Assembly: GCA_020430675.1 (NCBI GenBank) | Contig: JAGQJJ010000097.1 | Span: 1-9,594 of the forward strand | Direction of reading: 5' to 3' | Length of the DNA stretch: 9,594 bases | Origin: Myxococcales bacterium | GTDB taxonomy: Bacteria; Myxococcota; Bradymonadia; UBA7976; UBA1532 | In this document: in pieces, positions 7,487 to 9,594 of the stretch | Layout of the letters: every line of letters begins with the position of its first letter | Numbering within the stretch: position 1 is the stretch's first letter | Position numbers and translations under genes: made by a program | Notes under the pieces: generated by a model | Told to the model about the DNA's origin: nothing | The model's input: only the letters and a program-made list of their open reading frames with translations | The model's database searches: none

Positions 7487-7491
7487 GGAGG
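7487..7491 (+). promoter_or_regulatory. Ribosome binding site that sets the lipoprotein start
   Basis: GGAGG ends 5 nt before the ATG at 7497. The alternative in-frame ATG at 7485 overlaps this site and has no ribosome binding site of its own. Confidence 0.65.
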
Positions 7492-7496
7492 ATGCC

Positions 7497-8420
7497 ATGT
7501 TCCGCATCACCACCACCTCTTTGTTTGCGCTGGCCCTGCTCGCGGGCGGCTGCCGCTTCCCCGGCCTCGACATCCCGGAAGAGGGGCCCGAGGCGGTCGA
7601 GGGCGAGATCGGCGGCGAAGACATCGACCTGCCCGCGCCGCCCGATCGCGAAGCCATCGAAGACTGCGTCGATGCCTGCACCGAAGCGCTCGACGCGGCG
7701 CTCGGCGCGTGTCTGGGCGGCGGCGAGGCCGATGCCTGCGTGGCGGCCTTCGAGCAGGGCGCAGATGACTGCCTGAGCGAATGCGGCGCCGACGCGCTGC
7801 CCGACGCCGCCGACCTGGTGCCCGAGATGCCCGAGCTGCCCGAACTGCCCGCGCCGCCGGTCGACGTGCCCGACGCCGGCTGCGTCGAAGAGTGCTTCGC
7901 CGCCGCCAACGAAGCCACCGCCGCCTGCTTCGATGACCCGGCTGACATCCAGGGCTGCCTCGATGGCATCAACGGCGGCGTCGACGCCTGCCTCGCGGGC
8001 TGCGGTGTGCCCGCGCCGGGCGACTTGGAGTCGGTGCCGGTCCCGGCGCCGGACGACTTCGCCGGTCCCGGCGCCTGCGTCGATGACTGCGTCGGCGGCG
8101 CCGAGGCCGCCCTGCACGAGTGCCTCGCCGACGGTGGCGCCGAAGACTGTTTCGATGCCATGGACGATGCCATCGACGCCTGCCTCGAAGACTGCGGCGT
8201 GGCCGCCGGCCACGAGCCGCCCGAAGGCCATGAGCCGCCTCCCCCGCCCGAAGGCTTCGCGCCGCCCGCCGACCATGAGTGCGTCGACGCCTGCATGGCC
8301 GATGTCAACGCGGGCGTCGCCGAATGCTTCGCCGGCGGTGGCCGCCCCGACGTCTGCCTCAGCGCCCTCGATGGCGCGCTCGAAGGCTGCATCGACGACT
8401 GCACCGTCGTCGACCTCTGA
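7497..8420 (+). CDS. Acidic lipoprotein with four six-cysteine repeats
   Basis: The 307-residue product starts with a lipoprotein signal (MFRITTTSLFALALLAGGC; lipid Cys19, followed by Arg, so outer-membrane sorting is plausible in a Gram-negative cell). The mature part has four copies of C-x3-C-x10-C-x(8-9)-C-x10-C-x3-C at residues 57-96, 129-169, 194-233 and 262-302. They are joined by Pro/Glu/Asp-rich linkers, including a HEPP-containing linker at about 239-261. All 25 cysteines are either the lipid Cys or in the repeats. The protein has no Lys, Trp or Tyr and very few Arg, so it is strongly acidic. I do not recognise a named family; similar low-complexity Cys-rich surface proteins occur in deltaproteobacteria. 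A disulfide-stabilised scaffold or metal/peptide-binding surface protein is possible. The DNA shows the same high third-position GC as its neighbours, so there is no sign of transfer. Confidence 0.88.
   Translation: MFRITTTSLFALALLAGGCRFPGLDIPEEGPEAVEGEIGGEDIDLPAPPDREAIEDCVDACTEALDAALGACLGGGEADACVAAFEQGADDCLSECGADALPDAADLVPEMPELPELPAPPVDVPDAGCVEECFAAANEATAACFDDPADIQGCLDGINGGVDACLAGCGVPAPGDLESVPVPAPDDFAGPGACVDDCVGGAEAALHECLADGGAEDCFDAMDDAIDACLEDCGVAAGHEPPEGHEPPPPPEGFAPPADHECVDACMADVNAGVAECFAGGGRPDVCLSALDGALEGCIDDCTVVDL
7665..8402 (+). repeat. Four tandem six-Cys helical-hairpin repeats (protein-level)
   Basis: Units lie at 7665-7784, 7881-8003, 8076-8195 and 8280-8402. Each has Cys offsets of 4, 15 | 0, 11, 15 in its two halves, a mirror-symmetric pattern. 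The consensus begins C-V-D/E-x-C and ends C-L/I-x-x-C. Unit sequences have diverged apart from the cysteines and flanking acidic residues, so the duplication is not recent. Confidence 0.85.
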
Positions 8421-8462
8421 TCCGCTCCTCGCGCCGTCGAACGCCCGCCATCACCGGCCGCT

Positions 8463-8488
8463 GCGCAGCGTTGTCATCCACGTTGCGC
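8463..8488. terminator. Hairpin between convergent genes, possible bidirectional terminator
   Basis: GCGCAGCG (8463-8470) pairs with CGTTGCGC (8481-8488), eight pairs including one G:T, around a 10-nt loop. It lies in the 97-nt gap between the stop codons of the lipoprotein gene and the convergent membrane-protein gene. No U-run follows on either strand, so intrinsic termination is uncertain. Confidence 0.35.
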
Positions 8489-8517
8489 GAGATCCCGCCC
8501 GCCGACTCCCATCGCAG

Positions 8518-9252
8518 TCAGAGCCCGGCATGCCGCTGCCATGGGTAGTCGCAATGAATCCCGCCGCCGTCGTCCTCGCCGTTGAGCAGCGCGTCGCACG
8601 GGCTCGGCTCGTCGCTGAGGCACCACTCCTTGCACGTCGCGTCGGCGATCCAGGCATAGCAGGTCTCGACCTTGGCCTGGTCGGTCGTGACCAGGAGGCG
8701 CGTGCACCAGGTCTGATCCTGAGCCAGCCGCTGGCAGTGGTCGGTCGTCCAGCGCTCCTGCTCCCGCGCGGTGAGGAAGGCATGGCATTCGACCATCTGT
8801 TGGCAGACCTGCTCCCCCAGGCTGCGGCAGACCTCGCGCGCCCGGTGGTCCTGGCGGGCCTGCCAGATGACCCCGCCGATGGCAGCGACCACGCCGACCG
8901 CCATGACCGGCATGATCCAGTTGCGGCTGGTGGTGCCGGGTTCGGCCGCGGGCGTGGCCCGGCGGGCGGTGGCGACCTGGGCGGTGTGACGCGGCGCGGT
9001 CGCGAGCGTCTCGGAACGCCCGCCGAGGGTGCCACCCGCTCTGAAATAGAAGAGCATCCAGAGCGCGATGACAATCTGCAGCAGCATCGGCAGCAGCCAT
9101 GGCACGCGCCCGGCGATCGCGGGGACAAATTGCATCGCAAGCGAGGCACCGAGCAGACCGACGGCGATGAGCTTCCAGCGCAACTGGGCGTCGGACAAGA
9201 GGAACATCGCCACGCCGCCCACTGCCACTGCCAGCGCAATATAGTAGAGCAT
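8518..9252 (-). CDS. Four-helix membrane protein with ten-cysteine C-terminal domain
   Basis: The 244-residue protein has predicted membrane helices at about 3-20, 27-46, 52-70 and 112-131, with a basic/Thr/Ala-rich loop at 71-111 between the third and fourth. The last 110 residues are soluble and hold ten cysteines (142, 150, 156, 173, 183, 198, 207, 211, 219 and 234) plus several Trp. Such a count suggests disulfides and therefore an exported location. The loop charge (RAGGTLGGR, ATARR) fits a cytoplasmic loop and an exported tail if the N-terminus is outside. No family is recognised. The ATG at 9252 has a G-rich GAGGGGGG tract and AGGCG upstream. It converges on the Cys-rich lipoprotein gene. 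Confidence 0.82.
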   Translation of the reverse strand: MLYYIALAVAVGGVAMFLLSDAQLRWKLIAVGLLGASLAMQFVPAIAGRVPWLLPMLLQIVIALWMLFYFRAGGTLGGRSETLATAPRHTAQVATARRATPAAEPGTTSRNWIMPVMAVGVVAAIGGVIWQARQDHRAREVCRSLGEQVCQQMVECHAFLTAREQERWTTDHCQRLAQDQTWCTRLLVTTDQAKVETCYAWIADATCKEWCLSDEPSPCDALLNGEDDGGGIHCDYPWQRHAGL

Positions 9253-9258
9253 CGCCTG

Positions 9259-9279
9259 CCCCCCTCGATTGACTGGGGG
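9259..9279 (-). repeat. C5-G5 inverted repeat over the ribosome binding site of the membrane-protein gene
   Basis: On the minus strand CCCCC (9279-9275), a 10-nt loop and GGGGGG (9264-9259) can form a hairpin ending 6 nt before the start codon, placing the purine-rich Shine-Dalgarno-like tract in the stem. It might limit translation or serve as a protein-binding site; it could also be chance. The rest of the 97-nt gap (9253-9349) shows no clear promoter. Confidence 0.35.
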
Positions 9280-9349
9280 TCAGTAGAACACTCAGCGCCA
9301 CCGATGGCCAGCGAGAGGTGAGCGTCATCGGCGCTGCCGTGCGCGACCC

Positions 9350-9594
9350 CTATGGGCAGGCGGCGATGCCTTCGATCCACGCCTGCACCGCGGCGGCGCT
9401 CGCTTCGTCGATGCGGCGCGTGGCGAGCGGGGGCATGCCTTTGCCATCGCGGCGCTGCATGCGGGCGAGCAGCACGCTGTGGGCGGGATCCCCGGGCGCG
9501 ATCAGGCGCGCATTGGCGAGGTCGAGGTCGCCCTGGCCCGGTTCAACATCGCATAGACCCATCGCCGCCAAAGGCACGCTGGCGCGCAGGTCGA
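9350..9594 (-). CDS. C-terminal end of an exported cytochrome c / PQQ-dehydrogenase-like protein (partial)
   Basis: The frame is open to the right edge and ends at a TAG at 9352-9350, giving the last 80 residues. It reads MGLCDVEPGQGDL, then ARLIAPGDPAHSVLLARM, GKGMPPLATRRID and AAVQAWIEG. The combination C-D-x-E-P-x-Q-G, APGDPxxSxLxxRM, MPPL and a terminal W-I is typical of the C-terminus of large exported proteins in the diheme cytochrome (SO2930-like), PQQ-dependent sugar dehydrogenase and planctomycete-type cytochrome group. No CxxCH haem motif falls in the visible part. The 97-nt gap to the membrane-protein gene leaves open whether the two are co-transcribed. Confidence 0.7.
   Translation of the reverse strand, partial: DLRASVPLAAMGLCDVEPGQGDLDLANARLIAPGDPAHSVLLARMQRRDGKGMPPLATRRIDEASAAAVQAWIEGIAACP

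Noticed and set aside
6894..7768. Continuation of the first SIS frame to 7768 as a 456-residue protein
   Set aside because: After about 6900 the frame turns into Arg/Ala/Gly-rich shadow sequence and runs into the lipoprotein gene, while the second frame carries the expected SIS half.
7325..8404. 359-codon minus-strand open frame across the lipoprotein gene
   Set aside because: Ser/Ala/Gly-rich shadow of the Cys repeats; it lacks a ribosome binding site, and the plus strand has a signal peptide and regular repeats.
7933..9321. 462-codon plus-strand open frame over the lipoprotein 3' end and the membrane-protein gene
   Set aside because: Composition shifts in mid-frame from Ser/Thr/Pro-rich to Ala/Gly/Arg-rich, matching two different shadowed genes.

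Overview
The window is GC-rich DNA (clearly above 60% G+C) with long shadow reading frames on both strands. The set of genes suggests a predatory or social deltaproteobacterial lineage such as Myxococcota or Bradymonadota: a giant Ser/Thr kinase fused to a cyclase-like domain, an AAA ATPase and TPRs; a Cys-rich acidic lipoprotein; and a cytochrome-like exported protein. This assignment is an inference from gene content, since no rRNA or other phylogenetic marker is present.

Left part (1-2229, minus strand, read right to left): a compact three-gene unit. A divergent TrpD-fold protein (2170-1046) is followed by a haem-oxygenase-like iron-containing redox enzyme (1049-156, start and stop overlapping as TTGA). 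Next comes the first 57 residues of a protein that looks like a nitrile-hydratase-like leader peptide (NHLP, proteusin-type RiPP precursor), starting at 172 and leaving the window. A good sigma70-like promoter (CTGACA, 17-nt spacer, TATGCT) lies just upstream of the trpD-like gene and covers the stop codon of the kinase gene. The most interesting reading of the window is that this is the start of an unusual RiPP or peptide-modification cluster: substrate, metal oxidase, and a TrpD relative that has lost the phosphoribosyl-pyrophosphate signature.

Middle part (2226-6338, minus strand): one gene of 1370 codons for a cytoplasmic Ser/Thr protein kinase, a degenerate class III cyclase-like domain, an AAA/STAND-type ATPase and a TPR array. 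It is a signal-integrating protein directly upstream of the small cluster and transcribed in the same direction.

Right part (6398-9594): a two-domain SIS (sugar isomerase-like) gene is transcribed divergently from the kinase and carries a one-base frame shift near 6881-6893. It is followed by a lipoprotein gene with four copies of a symmetric six-cysteine helical-hairpin repeat. Convergent to it, on the minus strand, is a four-helix membrane protein with a ten-cysteine exported tail. The right edge holds the C-terminus of a cytochrome c / PQQ-dehydrogenase-like exported protein. No tRNA, rRNA, CRISPR array, transposase or integrase was seen.
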